A stretch of DNA of 15,246 bases from an uncultured Myxococcales bacterium (GCA_937998045.1 CALKVG010000309.1:1-15246), one strand, 5' to 3'. Shown: positions 1-6,945, counted from the first letter of the stretch. Notes: generated from the sequence alone by a model not told the origin. Numbers and translations: made by a program.

Positions 1-60
1 GAAGACGGCATACGAGATTTCTGGCTGTCTCGTGAGCTCGGAGATGTGTATAAGAGACAG
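1..60 (+). other. Illumina Nextera i7 (P7-side) adapter, non-biological
   Basis: Positions 1-18 match the 3' part of the P7 flow-cell primer. Positions 19-26 (TTCTGGCT) are the i7 index slot, one base from the classic N703 index. Positions 27-60 are the Nextera read-2 segment ending in the 19-base Tn5 mosaic end AGATGTGTATAAGAGACAG at 42-60. One base differs from the standard read-2 sequence (A at 35 where G is usual). This is library sequence, so genomic DNA begins at 61. Confidence 0.98.
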
Positions 61-734
61 AACACGCTCCGCTTGGTGCCGGCGGGATGCACGACCGCGA
101 ACCGGTAAAACCCGGCGAGGAAGGACATGCCGACGACGAGCATCAGGACCCCGGCGACCATCTGCTCGAGCGGTCGATCGAAGTGGCGATGGGGCACGCG
201 GCGCTTGATGATGCCGTGCACCTTGGCCATTGCCTGCGAGGGCACCTCGTGAAATCCCGCGTCGATCTGCACGAGCAGCCACGTCACCAGGCACATGGCG
301 GCCAAGCCGAGGACCACCCATCCGAGCGCCATGACGCGCTTGGTCCACCAGGGCCGCCGCTCGACGCTCCCCTTCGACTCGAAGACGTCCATCAGGTTGT
401 GCAACCCCGAGGACGCCGTCCAGAGAAACCCGGCCACGCCGAGCGGCGCCAGCGAGCTCGCACCCCCGCCTGCCAGGCGTTCGAGCTCCTTGTGCACCAT
501 GTCCTCCGCCGTCGACGGGATGACGTCGAGAAGCGGGGACAGCAAGGCGTCGACGCCCTTCACGCGGGCGACGTGCCCCACGAGGAAGCCCGCCAGGACG
601 AGGAGCGGCATCAGGCTCAGGAAGAACCAGAACGCGATGGAAGCGGCCGCTTGAAACGCGTTGTGCGTCTGCAGCCCTCGAACGAAGCGCCTGGAGACGC
701 GGAGCGCGTGGTCGCGTAGCTGCGGGGTCGTCAC
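61..734 (-). CDS. YihY/BrkB family inner-membrane protein, 3'-truncated by the library end
   Basis: I translated the minus strand from a GTG at 734. An in-frame TGA lies 18 bases upstream of that GTG, so it is the only plausible start. The frame stays open for 224 codons until it runs into adapter at 60, so the C-terminus is missing. The protein is hydrophobic, with spans near residues 35-60 (including AFWFFLSLMPLLVLAGFLVG), 145-166 and 200-222. The N-terminal pattern of a short basic stretch followed by AASIAFWFFLSLMPLL, and the late GFYRFAVV segment, are typical of the YihY/virulence factor BrkB family. These are usually six-span proteins of about 280-400 residues. The family's biochemical role is poorly defined and early claims of RNase BN activity were withdrawn, so I give no function. 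It is divergent from the lipoprotein at 763. Confidence 0.85.
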
Positions 735-762
735 GGGGCGAGAATCATCTCATAATCCCGCC

Positions 763-1359
763 GTGCGATTGCCTGCCGCGTCCTTCGTCGCGCTCGCGCT
801 CGCCGCTTTCGTGCTCGGGTGCGGCGCCCGCGAGGGACCGATCCCGTCGGACGCCGGCGCCCGCTTCTTCCCCGACGCGAGCTGCCCGGTCGAGATCGAC
901 GAACCTCCCCTCTTGCCCGCCGCACACGTGCCCATCCCGAGCACCATCCAGTGGGACTCCAACCCACCGTCGAGCGGCCCGCACTACCCGATCTGGGCCG
1001 CGTTCCAGGCGTACACGACGCCGGTCCCGCGCGGGTACTACGTCCACGATCTCGAGCACGGCGCGATCGTGTTTCTCTACAACTGCGGAGACGGCGGCTG
1101 CCCCGAGACCGTCGGCGCCCTCCAGGCTGTCTCCGACGCCATCCCGGATGACCCGCTGTGCGCCTCCGCCGGGCAGGGCGTTCGCGTCCGCACCGTCATC
1201 ACGCCCGACCCCCTCATCCCCGGTCCCGTCGCCGCGGCCGCGTGGGGCTGGGTCTACAAGGCGCAGTGCGCCGACCCTCCGACGCTACGGGATTTTGCGC
1301 TCGCGCACTACGGGCAGGGACCCGAGACGTTGTGCGCCAACGGGACGACTCAGTTCTGA
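763..1359 (+). CDS. DUF3105 domain lipoprotein
   Basis: The GTG start at 763 gives a compact lipoprotein signal (VRLPAASFVALALAAFVLGC) with lipobox VLGC and lipidated Cys20. Upstream ATG/TTG starts in the same frame would add an implausible Arg-rich leader that runs into the divergent gene. The mature part has the DUF3105 hallmarks: NPPSSGPHYP at residues 67-76 and HDLEHG at 95-100, whose histidines and glutamate look like a metal or active site. Six further cysteines (DASC, YNC, GGC, PLC, AQC, TLC) suggest up to three disulfides outside the cytoplasm. The molecular function of DUF3105 is not known to me. The methyltransferase-like gene follows on the same strand and may be co-transcribed. 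Shine-Dalgarno pairing is weak. Confidence 0.85.
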   Translation: MRLPAASFVALALAAFVLGCGAREGPIPSDAGARFFPDASCPVEIDEPPLLPAAHVPIPSTIQWDSNPPSSGPHYPIWAAFQAYTTPVPRGYYVHDLEHGAIVFLYNCGDGGCPETVGALQAVSDAIPDDPLCASAGQGVRVRTVITPDPLIPGPVAAAAWGWVYKAQCADPPTLRDFALAHYGQGPETLCANGTTQF

Positions 1360-1440
1360 GCCGTTGTGGGTCGACATCCGCACGCGCGCGACTTACCTCA
1401 GGGCTTGCCGAGAACGTGGCGACGGAGGCCGCTCGAGGCC

Positions 1441-2220
1441 GTGCATCCGCTCCTATTCACCGTGGAATTCCGCAAGAAGATGGCCGAGCTGTCGCAGGTC
1501 GACCGGCAGGAGTGGCTCGGCTCTCTCGCGTCACGGTTCGTCCGGGACCCCAGCCCGCTCCTCGCGCAGGAGATGGGCGAGGTCGCGCGCGGCTGTCGCC
1601 TGCCCCTCGTCGAGTCCATCGACCGGCAGCTGGGTCCTTTCCTGCCGCTCCATCTGCGCGCGCTGCTCGAGGTCCCGCGGGAGCGCTTCGTGCGCCAGGA
1701 AGACATCGTGCGCAGCGCGGAGGACACGCCCCTGCCGCTCGACGACGAGGGGCTCGCCACGATCAGCGCACCGCACGCGTACCTCTTGTCCTTCCGACTG
1801 CTCGAGCTCGCGCAGGGCGACTCGCTCGTCGAGCTGGGCACCGGATCGGGCTACGGCGCGGCGCTCGCGGCGTTCGTGGTCGGAGCGGAGGGACGCGTGC
1901 GCACGTTCGAGATCGACCCCGTGCTCGCCGCTTGGGCAGCGCGGAACCTGGCAGAATATCCCAACGTCGTCATCGAGCATCGGGACGCGATGGCCAGCGC
2001 CCCGGCATGGGATCGCCCAAGCAAGGTGTCGGTCGCCTTCGCCGTCGACAGGCTCCCCCAGGCATGGCTCGACGCACTGCCCGAGGGCGGGCGGCTCGTC
2101 GCGCCGGTCGGGTCGCGCGACAAGGACCAGCGACTCGTCCTCGCAACGCGCCACGACGGGCGCGTCGTCGAGACCGAGCACGGCGCCGTCCGCTACGTGA
2201 AGAACCGGTCTGCGCGATAA
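1441..2220 (+). CDS. Protein-L-isoaspartate O-methyltransferase (PCMT) family protein
   Basis: This is a predicted SAM-dependent methyltransferase of the PCMT family, which repairs isoaspartyl residues by methylation. The S-adenosylmethionine loop is VELGTGSGYGAALAAF at residues 130-145 (motif I), followed by acidic motif FEID on the next strand. Upstream of it lie EDTPLPLDDEGLATISAP, matching the family's substrate-binding stretch, in which TIS is conserved, and the preceding PRERFV. An N-terminal helical extension of about 75 residues precedes the core. The reading frame is open from GTG 1366, but its first 25 codons look non-coding (Arg/His/Pro rich). I prefer GTG 1441, which has GGAGG at 1424-1428 and GAGG at 1435; GTG 1462 is another option. 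The family's GxGQ is replaced by DEGL, so activity on isoaspartate is likely but not certain. Confidence 0.8.
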   Translation: MHPLLFTVEFRKKMAELSQVDRQEWLGSLASRFVRDPSPLLAQEMGEVARGCRLPLVESIDRQLGPFLPLHLRALLEVPRERFVRQEDIVRSAEDTPLPLDDEGLATISAPHAYLLSFRLLELAQGDSLVELGTGSGYGAALAAFVVGAEGRVRTFEIDPVLAAWAARNLAEYPNVVIEHRDAMASAPAWDRPSKVSVAFAVDRLPQAWLDALPEGGRLVAPVGSRDKDQRLVLATRHDGRVVETEHGAVRYVKNRSAR

Positions 2221-2225
2221 AGCTC

Positions 2226-2251
2226 GCGGGTCATTGCGGCATGAGACCCGC
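2226..2251. terminator. Possible bidirectional terminator hairpin between convergent genes
   Basis: GCGGGTC at 2226-2232 and its exact complement GACCCGC at 2245-2251 form a 7-bp stem with a 12-base loop. It spans the stop codon of the minus-strand lipoprotein, directly after the methyltransferase stop at 2220. Read leftward it is followed by a short T-containing run (GAGCTTTATC). There is no strong U-tract, so this is a weak call. Confidence 0.35.
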
Positions 2252-3604
2252 TGGCGCGATCCAGACGATCGTCCCGTCGCGGTCGTTGCCGAGAAAGAGG
2301 CGGCCGTCGGCGGCGAACGCGACCGGCGCCGGGCGACCGTGGTCGTGCATGTTGTCGTCCCACCCCGACGCGAACTCGAGCATCGCATCGGGGTCCGGCG
2401 CGCCGCCTTCGAACTCGGTCGCCGGCACCGGAAGACCCGTGGTCGGGTCGAGGCCGATGGCGACGACGCGCGCGCCTTCCCACGATCCGGCCACGCCGTG
2501 CAGCGTCACGTACACACGCCCCCCGTACGGCGCCGGCCACTTGCCGCGCTCGAAGTCGAGGCCGAACGGCGTATGGCCGATGATGAACGAGTCCCCCTCC
2601 TCGGGCACCCCGGAGCAGTCAGGCGTACCTCCGCCGGTGTAGGTCGTCCCGCCGTAGGGGAGGTTCCGCGTCGCGCAGCAGGGGTAGCCCCAGTCGTCCC
2701 CGAGGCGCACGGGGACCACCTTCTCTCGACCGCCGTGATCCGCCGAGTAATCGAGGGCCAGCTCCGCGGCGAGGCAAACGTTGTGGTTCGGCTCGCACCG
2801 CATCGCGATCGGGTTGCGGAATCCCTTCGAGACGAGCGATGTCGTTCCGTCGGGCTTCAGGGCGAAGATCGCGCCTCTCGTCGGGTTCCCCTGGATGCAC
2901 TGGTCGCCCTGCGAGCCCCCGTTCGAGACGTAGAGCGTCCCGTCGGCGGAGACGTCCATCACCTTCGGCCAGTGCAAGCCGTCCTGCGGCGCCGCTTTCG
3001 AGATGTCCGTGACCACCTTCGGCGAAGCCGAAGGGGTTCGGTCGCCGTTGCGGTAGGCCACGCTGCGAATGGTGAAACCGTCCTGGTAGTAGAAGCTGTC
3101 GTTCGCGAAGAGGATCCCCTGGGTCGACGGCAGCCCGTCGAGGAACGTGATGTTCGTGTCGGCGACGCCGTTCCGGTCGTCGTCGGGGAGCACGAGAATG
3201 GCGGACAGACCCTCGGTGTAGTTGCCACCGGTCGTGGCGGTCCGCGGCGAAGTCGCGAAGAGCTCCCCACCGGGCGCAAACCGGATCTGGCGAACGTCCG
3301 GCACCACGCCGAAGTAGTGGGCGCAGAACCCCGGGGGAAGCGAGAGCCATGTCAGGTCGGGGGACGACGGAGGCACGCCGCCGACGACGCTCGGCCCCTG
3401 GCCGGACCAGACGACAGAGCCCGGAAGGGAGCAAAAGGCGCCCACGGGGGGAGGGGACGCGTCCCGCGGCGGAGCGGTGACGTCGTGTCCGGCGTCGGCG
3501 GGCGCGGCGGAGTTGTGGGACGGCGAGCAAGACGCCAGCGAGAAAGCCAGGAGGGGCTCGAAGAAGGCGACGGCCGCGACGGCCGGAACGAACGCATGCT
3601 TCAC
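2231..3604 (-). CDS. Lipoprotein of the PQQ-dependent sugar (glucose/sorbosone) dehydrogenase-like beta-propeller family
   Basis: GTG start at 3604 with GAGG seven bases upstream. Residues 1-26 are a lipoprotein signal ending in lipobox LASC (Cys26), followed by an Asp/Ala/Pro linker to about residue 53. The rest reads as a six-bladed propeller of the soluble-glucose/sorbosone-dehydrogenase type. Visible family signatures are HWPKVMDVSADGTLYVSNGG at 211-230 (His211 aligns with the family's catalytic histidine region), GFRNPIAMRCEP at 261-272, GDDWGYP at 302-308, and the C-terminal pattern RPAPVAFAADGRLFLGNDRD at 424-443. It would act in the periplasm or at the outer membrane, oxidising a sugar or alcohol with PQQ if the cofactor site is intact, which I cannot confirm. 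Eight cysteines in the mature part (58, 94, 236, 270, 277, 309, 310, 330) could form disulfides. It is divergent from aguA. Confidence 0.85.
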   Translation of the reverse strand: MKHAFVPAVAAVAFFEPLLAFSLASCSPSHNSAAPADAGHDVTAPPRDASPPPVGAFCSLPGSVVWSGQGPSVVGGVPPSSPDLTWLSLPPGFCAHYFGVVPDVRQIRFAPGGELFATSPRTATTGGNYTEGLSAILVLPDDDRNGVADTNITFLDGLPSTQGILFANDSFYYQDGFTIRSVAYRNGDRTPSASPKVVTDISKAAPQDGLHWPKVMDVSADGTLYVSNGGSQGDQCIQGNPTRGAIFALKPDGTTSLVSKGFRNPIAMRCEPNHNVCLAAELALDYSADHGGREKVVPVRLGDDWGYPCCATRNLPYGGTTYTGGGTPDCSGVPEEGDSFIIGHTPFGLDFERGKWPAPYGGRVYVTLHGVAGSWEGARVVAIGLDPTTGLPVPATEFEGGAPDPDAMLEFASGWDDNMHDHGRPAPVAFAADGRLFLGNDRDGTIVWIAPAGLMPQ

Positions 3605-3695
3605 GTGTGAACCTCGCAGTCTATCCCATGTGGCGGCCTGCGCACGTCGCCGTCCGGGCCGATCTTCCTTACCAGATCCATCCCGCGGTTGGCGT

Positions 3696-3729
3696 AGTCG
3701 GCCTGGTTGGCAGTCGGCCGCGGTCGGCT
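3696..3729. repeat. Direct repeats AGTCGGCC in the aguA promoter region
   Basis: AGTCGGCC occurs at 3696-3703 and again at 3712-3719, start to start 16 bp apart. A partial third copy (GGTCGGCT) lies at 3722-3729. The copies flank and overlap the candidate -35 and spacer of aguA, which is where an operator could sit. That they bind a regulator is inference only. Confidence 0.35.
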
Positions 3730-3734
3730 ATACC
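3707..3734 (+). promoter_or_regulatory. Candidate sigma70-type promoter of aguA, leaderless arrangement
   Basis: A -35-like TTGGCA (3707-3712) and a -10-like TATACC (3729-3734) are separated by 16 bp. The aguA GTG begins six bases after the -10, which would put the transcription start at or within a base or two of the start codon. No Shine-Dalgarno is seen in front of that GTG, consistent with a leaderless mRNA. Confidence 0.45.
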
Positions 3735-3740
3735 CGCAGT

Positions 3741-4778
3741 GTGACGTCCCTCCCTCGATCCGACGCGTTTCGCATGCCTGCGGAGTGGACGCCGCACGCT
3801 TGCACATGGCTCGCCTGGCCCAGTCACGCCGACCTCTGGCAGGACCACTTGCAAGCGGCGCGCGACGCGTTCGTGCGCCTCGTCCGCGCGATCGCCGACG
3901 GCGGACGCGGCGAAATCGCACGGGTTCTCGTCCCGGACGAGAGCCAGGAGGCGAGCGCGCGGGAGGCCCTCCCCGCGGCCGGCGTCGTCTTCCACCGGGT
4001 CCCCTTCGGAGACATCTGGCTACGCGACACGGCGCCGATCTTTCTGAAAGGAGCGGAAGGGGAGATCGCCGCGGCCCGCTTTGCCTTCAACGGATGGGGC
4101 GAAAAATACGTGCTCGACCACGACGATCGGGTCGCCGAGCGCGTCGCGTCGCTGGCCGCCGTTCGCACGTTCGCGAGGCCATTCGTCCTCGAAGGGGGCG
4201 CGATCGACGTCGACGGCGAGGGCAGCGTTCTGACGACGCGTCAGTGCGTGCTCAACCCCAACCGCAACGGACGGGTCAGCCCGGAGCAGGTCGAAGAAGT
4301 GCTTCGCGACGCGCTCGGCGTCGAGCGCGTTCTCTGGCTCGAGCAGGGGCTGATGAACGACCACACCGACGGGCACGTCGACACCATCGTCCGCTTCGTC
4401 CGCCCGGGCGTCGTCGTCGCGATGGAGGCGCGGTGGGACGACGACCCGAACCGCGACGTTTTGCGGTCGCTCCTGCGCGAGGCAAGCGCGCTCGTCGACG
4501 CCCGAGGGCGCAGGCTCGAAGTCGTGACGGTCCCCTCGCCGGGCCGCGTCCTCGACGAGGCGGGACGCGTGATGCCGGCGAGCTACGCGAACTTCTACCT
4601 CTCGAACACCGGCGTGGTCGTGCCCACCTACGGCTGCCCGTGGGACGACGAGGCCGTCGAGCGCATCGGCGCGCTCTTCCCCGGGCGCCGCGCGGTCGGC
4701 GTCGACGCGCGGGCCATACTCTCGGGCGGCGGGGCCTTCCACTGCATCACGCAGCAGCAGCCGGCGGGGGCGGCATGA
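3741..4778 (+). CDS. aguA: Agmatine deiminase (peptidylarginine deiminase-like family)
   Basis: Hydrolyses agmatine to N-carbamoylputrescine and ammonia in the cytoplasm, the first step of the non-ornithine route to putrescine. The 345-residue protein opens with FRMPAEWTPHACTWLAWP, the characteristic N-terminus of the family. It carries the conserved GDIWLRDTAPIF, FNGWG, EGGAIDVDG (Glu151 onward), NDHTDGHVD (residues 206-214, catalytic His212) and the C-terminal GGGAFHCITQQQP with nucleophile Cys335. All of the guanidino-group-modifying enzyme catalytic elements I can recognise are present. GTG 3741 is chosen as start because it precedes the conserved N-terminus by eleven codons; ATG 3774 is the alternative. 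The stop overlaps the aguB start (ATGA), so the two are almost certainly one transcript with coupled translation. Confidence 0.93.
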   Translation: MTSLPRSDAFRMPAEWTPHACTWLAWPSHADLWQDHLQAARDAFVRLVRAIADGGRGEIARVLVPDESQEASAREALPAAGVVFHRVPFGDIWLRDTAPIFLKGAEGEIAAARFAFNGWGEKYVLDHDDRVAERVASLAAVRTFARPFVLEGGAIDVDGEGSVLTTRQCVLNPNRNGRVSPEQVEEVLRDALGVERVLWLEQGLMNDHTDGHVDTIVRFVRPGVVVAMEARWDDDPNRDVLRSLLREASALVDARGRRLEVVTVPSPGRVLDEAGRVMPASYANFYLSNTGVVVPTYGCPWDDEAVERIGALFPGRRAVGVDARAILSGGGAFHCITQQQPAGAA

Positions 4779-5644
4779 CCTCCGGGCCGCTCACGGTCGC
4801 TGCCCTCCAGTGCCCGCTCGGAGGCTCGCGCGCTCAGAACATCGCCCGCGTCGAGGGGCACGTACGCTCCGCCGCGGCCCAGGGCGCGCGCGTGATCCTT
4901 CCGCCCGAGCTCTTCGAGGGGCCGTATTTCTGCCGCGAGGAGCAGAGCCGCCACTTCGCCGAGGCCCGAGCGCTCGAGGAAGACGAGGCCATCGCGCGGA
5001 TGCGCGCCGTCGCGCGAGAGCTCGGCGTCGTCATCCCCGTCTCGTTCTTCGAGCGGGCCGGGCAGGCGTATTACAACAGCCTCGCGGTCGTCGACGCGGA
5101 CGGCGCGGTCCTCGGCACGTACCGCAAGAGCCACATCCCGGACGGACCCGGCTACGAAGAGAAGTTCTACTTTCGCCCGGGCGATACCGGATTTCGCGCC
5201 TGGTCCACACGCCACGGCACGATCGGCGTCGGCATCTGCTGGGACCAGTGGTTTCCCGAAGCGGCGCGCGCGATGATGCTCCTCGGCGCGGAGATCCTCC
5301 TCTACCCGACCGCGATCGGGAGCGAGCCGCACGAGCCCGACCTGGATACGCGCGACCCCTGGCAGCGAGCGATGATCGGACACGCGGTGTCGAACGTCGT
5401 CCCCGTCGTGGCCGCCAACCGCGTCGGTGACGAGGGCGGCCAACGCTTCTACGGGTCTTCTTTCGTCGCAGACCACCGCGGAGACAAGATCGCGGAGATG
5501 GGGCGAGAAGAGGAGGGCGTGGTCGTCGCCCAGTTCGATCGCGAGAGTTTGGCCCGCACACGCGCGTCGTGGGGCTTCTTCCGCGACCGGCGGCCGGACC
5601 TCTACGGCGTCCTCGGTACAGCGGACGGCAAGCGCGGGACGTAA
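4775..5644 (+). CDS. aguB: N-carbamoylputrescine amidase (nitrilase superfamily)
   Basis: Converts N-carbamoylputrescine to putrescine, CO2 and ammonia, completing the agmatine-to-putrescine route begun by the preceding gene. The 289-residue protein has the nitrilase-superfamily triad in its usual contexts: Glu45 in LPPELFEGPYFC, Lys118 in YRKSHIPDGPGYEEKFYF and Cys155 in GVGICWDQWFPEAAR. The segments FEGPYFC, HIPDGPGYEEKFYF and ICWDQWFPEAAR are those that distinguish the carbamoylputrescine amidase branch from other carbon-nitrogen hydrolases. The length is normal for the family. The ATG overlaps the aguA stop by four bases, and a G-rich stretch just before it inside aguA may serve as ribosome binding site. 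It ends three bases from the convergent gene's stop codon. Confidence 0.93.
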   Translation: MTSGPLTVAALQCPLGGSRAQNIARVEGHVRSAAAQGARVILPPELFEGPYFCREEQSRHFAEARALEEDEAIARMRAVARELGVVIPVSFFERAGQAYYNSLAVVDADGAVLGTYRKSHIPDGPGYEEKFYFRPGDTGFRAWSTRHGTIGVGICWDQWFPEAARAMMLLGAEILLYPTAIGSEPHEPDLDTRDPWQRAMIGHAVSNVVPVVAANRVGDEGGQRFYGSSFVADHRGDKIAEMGREEEGVVVAQFDRESLARTRASWGFFRDRRPDLYGVLGTADGKRGT

Positions 5645-5651
5645 CCGTTAC
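5641..5651. repeat. 11-bp palindrome carrying both convergent stop codons
   Basis: GTAAC-C-GTTAC is a perfect 5-1-5 inverted repeat. Its left arm holds the TAA stop of aguB (5642-5644), and its right arm, read on the other strand, holds the TAA stop of the convergent gene (5650-5648). Only three bases separate the two genes, leaving no room for a conventional intergenic terminator. Confidence 0.6.
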
Positions 5652-6583
5652 TTCTTCGCGTGGGCGCGCTTCTGCTCCTTGTCGACTTCCTTGCGGATCA
5701 AGTCTTCCAGGGAGCCGGGGGCGAAGGTGGCCGCGGGCGCGGGCTTGGGCGGAGGCGGAGCGGCCTCGGCGACGGGCTTGGGTGCCGCGACGGGCTTGGG
5801 TGCGGGCGCGGGGGCGGCGTCGTCCGAGTCGGAGGCCGGAGCCGGAGCCGCGCGACGAGCCGCGGGTGCAGGCGCAGGCGCAGGAGCGGCCGCCTCAGCG
5901 GAGTCGTCGGTGTCGCTGTCGTCATCCGACGTGTCGGCGGCGGCGGGCGCGCTTCGGCGCACGGCGGCGTGATGCGCCCGCGCGTGAGGATGGGACATGG
6001 CGGGACGCGGCTGCGCGGCGAGGGGAAGCGCCGGCGCGCGCGGGAGCTCGGACACGCCGATTTCGAGCGGGACTGCGCCCAGACGAGCGGTCGCGGGGGA
6101 CGCCGGCAGGCTCGCGCCAAGCACCGGCGGGGAGGAAGGCGCGGACGCGCTGCCCGGGGCAGTGCCCGCCGCGGAGGGCGCGCTCGGACCCGCGGTGACC
6201 GCCGGGGCGACGGCGAAGCTCCGCGTGGTGAATCGCGAGTGCGCGGTCACGTGCGCAGGCAAATTCGTGGATACGAGCGCCGCCACGGTGATCGTCGCGA
6301 CCCACGTGACGAAGACGCCGAACCAGCCGATCCCGTACGGTCGCACCGGCGCCGTCGTGCGAAGGTCGCGGATAAGCGGGTTGAGCGACTGGAACGGGGG
6401 CGCCGGGCGCAGATCGGGGCGCAGGTGGGGAGGCAGAGGCGGCCCGTTTGCGCGACGATGGGTCGGCAAGGGCGGCGGCGCGTTGGTGCGCCACTGCGGC
6501 ACGGCGGACTGGTAATTCATCGGCGGCGCCTCCGTTACGGCCCCTCGTTGGTCGTTTCGCCAGTTGTAATTTTGCCCGTTCAT
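5648..6583 (-). CDS. Unrecognised single-span membrane protein with Pro/Ala-rich tail
   Basis: I do not recognise a family. The 311-residue product has a Pro/Asn/Arg-rich N-terminal region (1-80) and one clear membrane span at about 84-106 (IGWFGVFVTWVATITVAALV). An Ala/Pro/Ser-rich low-complexity region follows. It holds a His cluster near 198-205, an acidic patch at 219-230 (SDDDSDTDDSAE), and alternating Pro-Ala repeats with lysines to about 287. The charged C-terminus SLEDLIRKEVDKEQKRAHAK is predicted helical. The layout, with a cytosolic N-terminus, one span and an extended Pro-rich segment, resembles envelope-spanning linker proteins, but I see no TonB, LPXTG or peptidoglycan-binding motif. 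ATG 6583 is the start, with a weak GGGGA upstream. Codon choice is GC-rich like its neighbours. It is probably a real gene because the opposite-strand frames show no protein-like composition. Confidence 0.7.
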   Translation of the reverse strand: MNGQNYNWRNDQRGAVTEAPPMNYQSAVPQWRTNAPPPLPTHRRANGPPLPPHLRPDLRPAPPFQSLNPLIRDLRTTAPVRPYGIGWFGVFVTWVATITVAALVSTNLPAHVTAHSRFTTRSFAVAPAVTAGPSAPSAAGTAPGSASAPSSPPVLGASLPASPATARLGAVPLEIGVSELPRAPALPLAAQPRPAMSHPHARAHHAAVRRSAPAAADTSDDDSDTDDSAEAAAPAPAPAPAARRAAPAPASDSDDAAPAPAPKPVAAPKPVAEAAPPPPKPAPAATFAPGSLEDLIRKEVDKEQKRAHAKK

Positions 6584-6945
6584 CGCGACAAACTGGTCCC
6601 CGCGACAATTCTGCCATGGTCCTTCTACCAGGGGGGAGCTTATCCGTCGATAGGCGAGTCGATTGCGTCCCCATGCAATTTTTGTCGTAACGACGGCACC
6701 CAGCAGCGGGCGACCTCGAGGTTCGCCGCACGTCGGGCGCGTCTCCGCGCATCCCCGAACGCCGACCTCGACCCCGTCCCCGTCCTAGACCCCGACGCCG
6801 ATCCCGACCCCGACGTCGACCGCGATTTGCTCTTCCTGCTGTGGCTCGCGCGCGTCGCCGCCCTCACAGCGAACGCGTTTGCGCACCTTTTCCTTCTCCC
6901 AGGCGGCCGCGATGCGGACTAGCCTGGCGCGCCGACGAGGTCTCC
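6584..6945. other. 362-bp intergenic region between divergent genes
   Basis: I see no convincing gene here. The left half (6584-6700) is less GC-rich than the rest and contains T/A-rich stretches such as CAATTTTTGT at 6676-6685, so promoters for the minus-strand gene probably lie there. A perfect 5-1-5 palindrome (GTCGT-A-ACGAC) at 6684-6694 is a possible operator. The middle (6764-6820) is a degenerate GAC/CCC repeat. The right end carries GACGAGG at 6934-6940, a good Shine-Dalgarno five bases before the desaturase ATG. Frames that continue open across the region have shadow-like composition. Confidence 0.6.
6764..6820. repeat. Degenerate GACCCCGAC-type low-complexity tract
   Basis: About 57 bp built almost only from GAC, GAT, CCC and CCG units (for example GACCCCGACGCCGATCCC) with an irregular 6-bp or 12-bp period. 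It is strongly strand-asymmetric, C-rich on the plus strand. It lies in the non-coding gap upstream of the desaturase. The copies are degenerate, so it is not a clean tandem repeat. Confidence 0.55.

Noticed and set aside
1..60. Tn5 mosaic end considered as a natural transposon end
   Set aside because: The flanking P7 primer and index sequence show that it is a library adapter, not a mobile element.
87..719. A 210-codon plus-strand open frame near the left end
   Set aside because: It is the complementary shadow of the BrkB-like membrane protein on the minus strand and has the His/Arg/Glu-rich composition such shadows show.
3453..3464. GGGACGCGTCCC palindrome inside the lipoprotein gene
   Set aside because: It is a short perfect palindrome in GC-rich coding sequence, with no companion copy and no sign of insertion.
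3707..5644. Apparent 645-codon protein fusing a long N-terminal region to the amidase
   Set aside because: The first 356 codons are an out-of-frame reading of aguA (Arg/Pro-rich). The true amidase begins at the ATG 4775 overlapping the aguA stop.
5660..6922. A 420-codon plus-strand frame with a Leu-rich tail
   Set aside because: It mostly mirrors the Pro/Ala-rich minus-strand gene. The final hydrophobic segment arises from the low-complexity tract and lacks a ribosome binding site.
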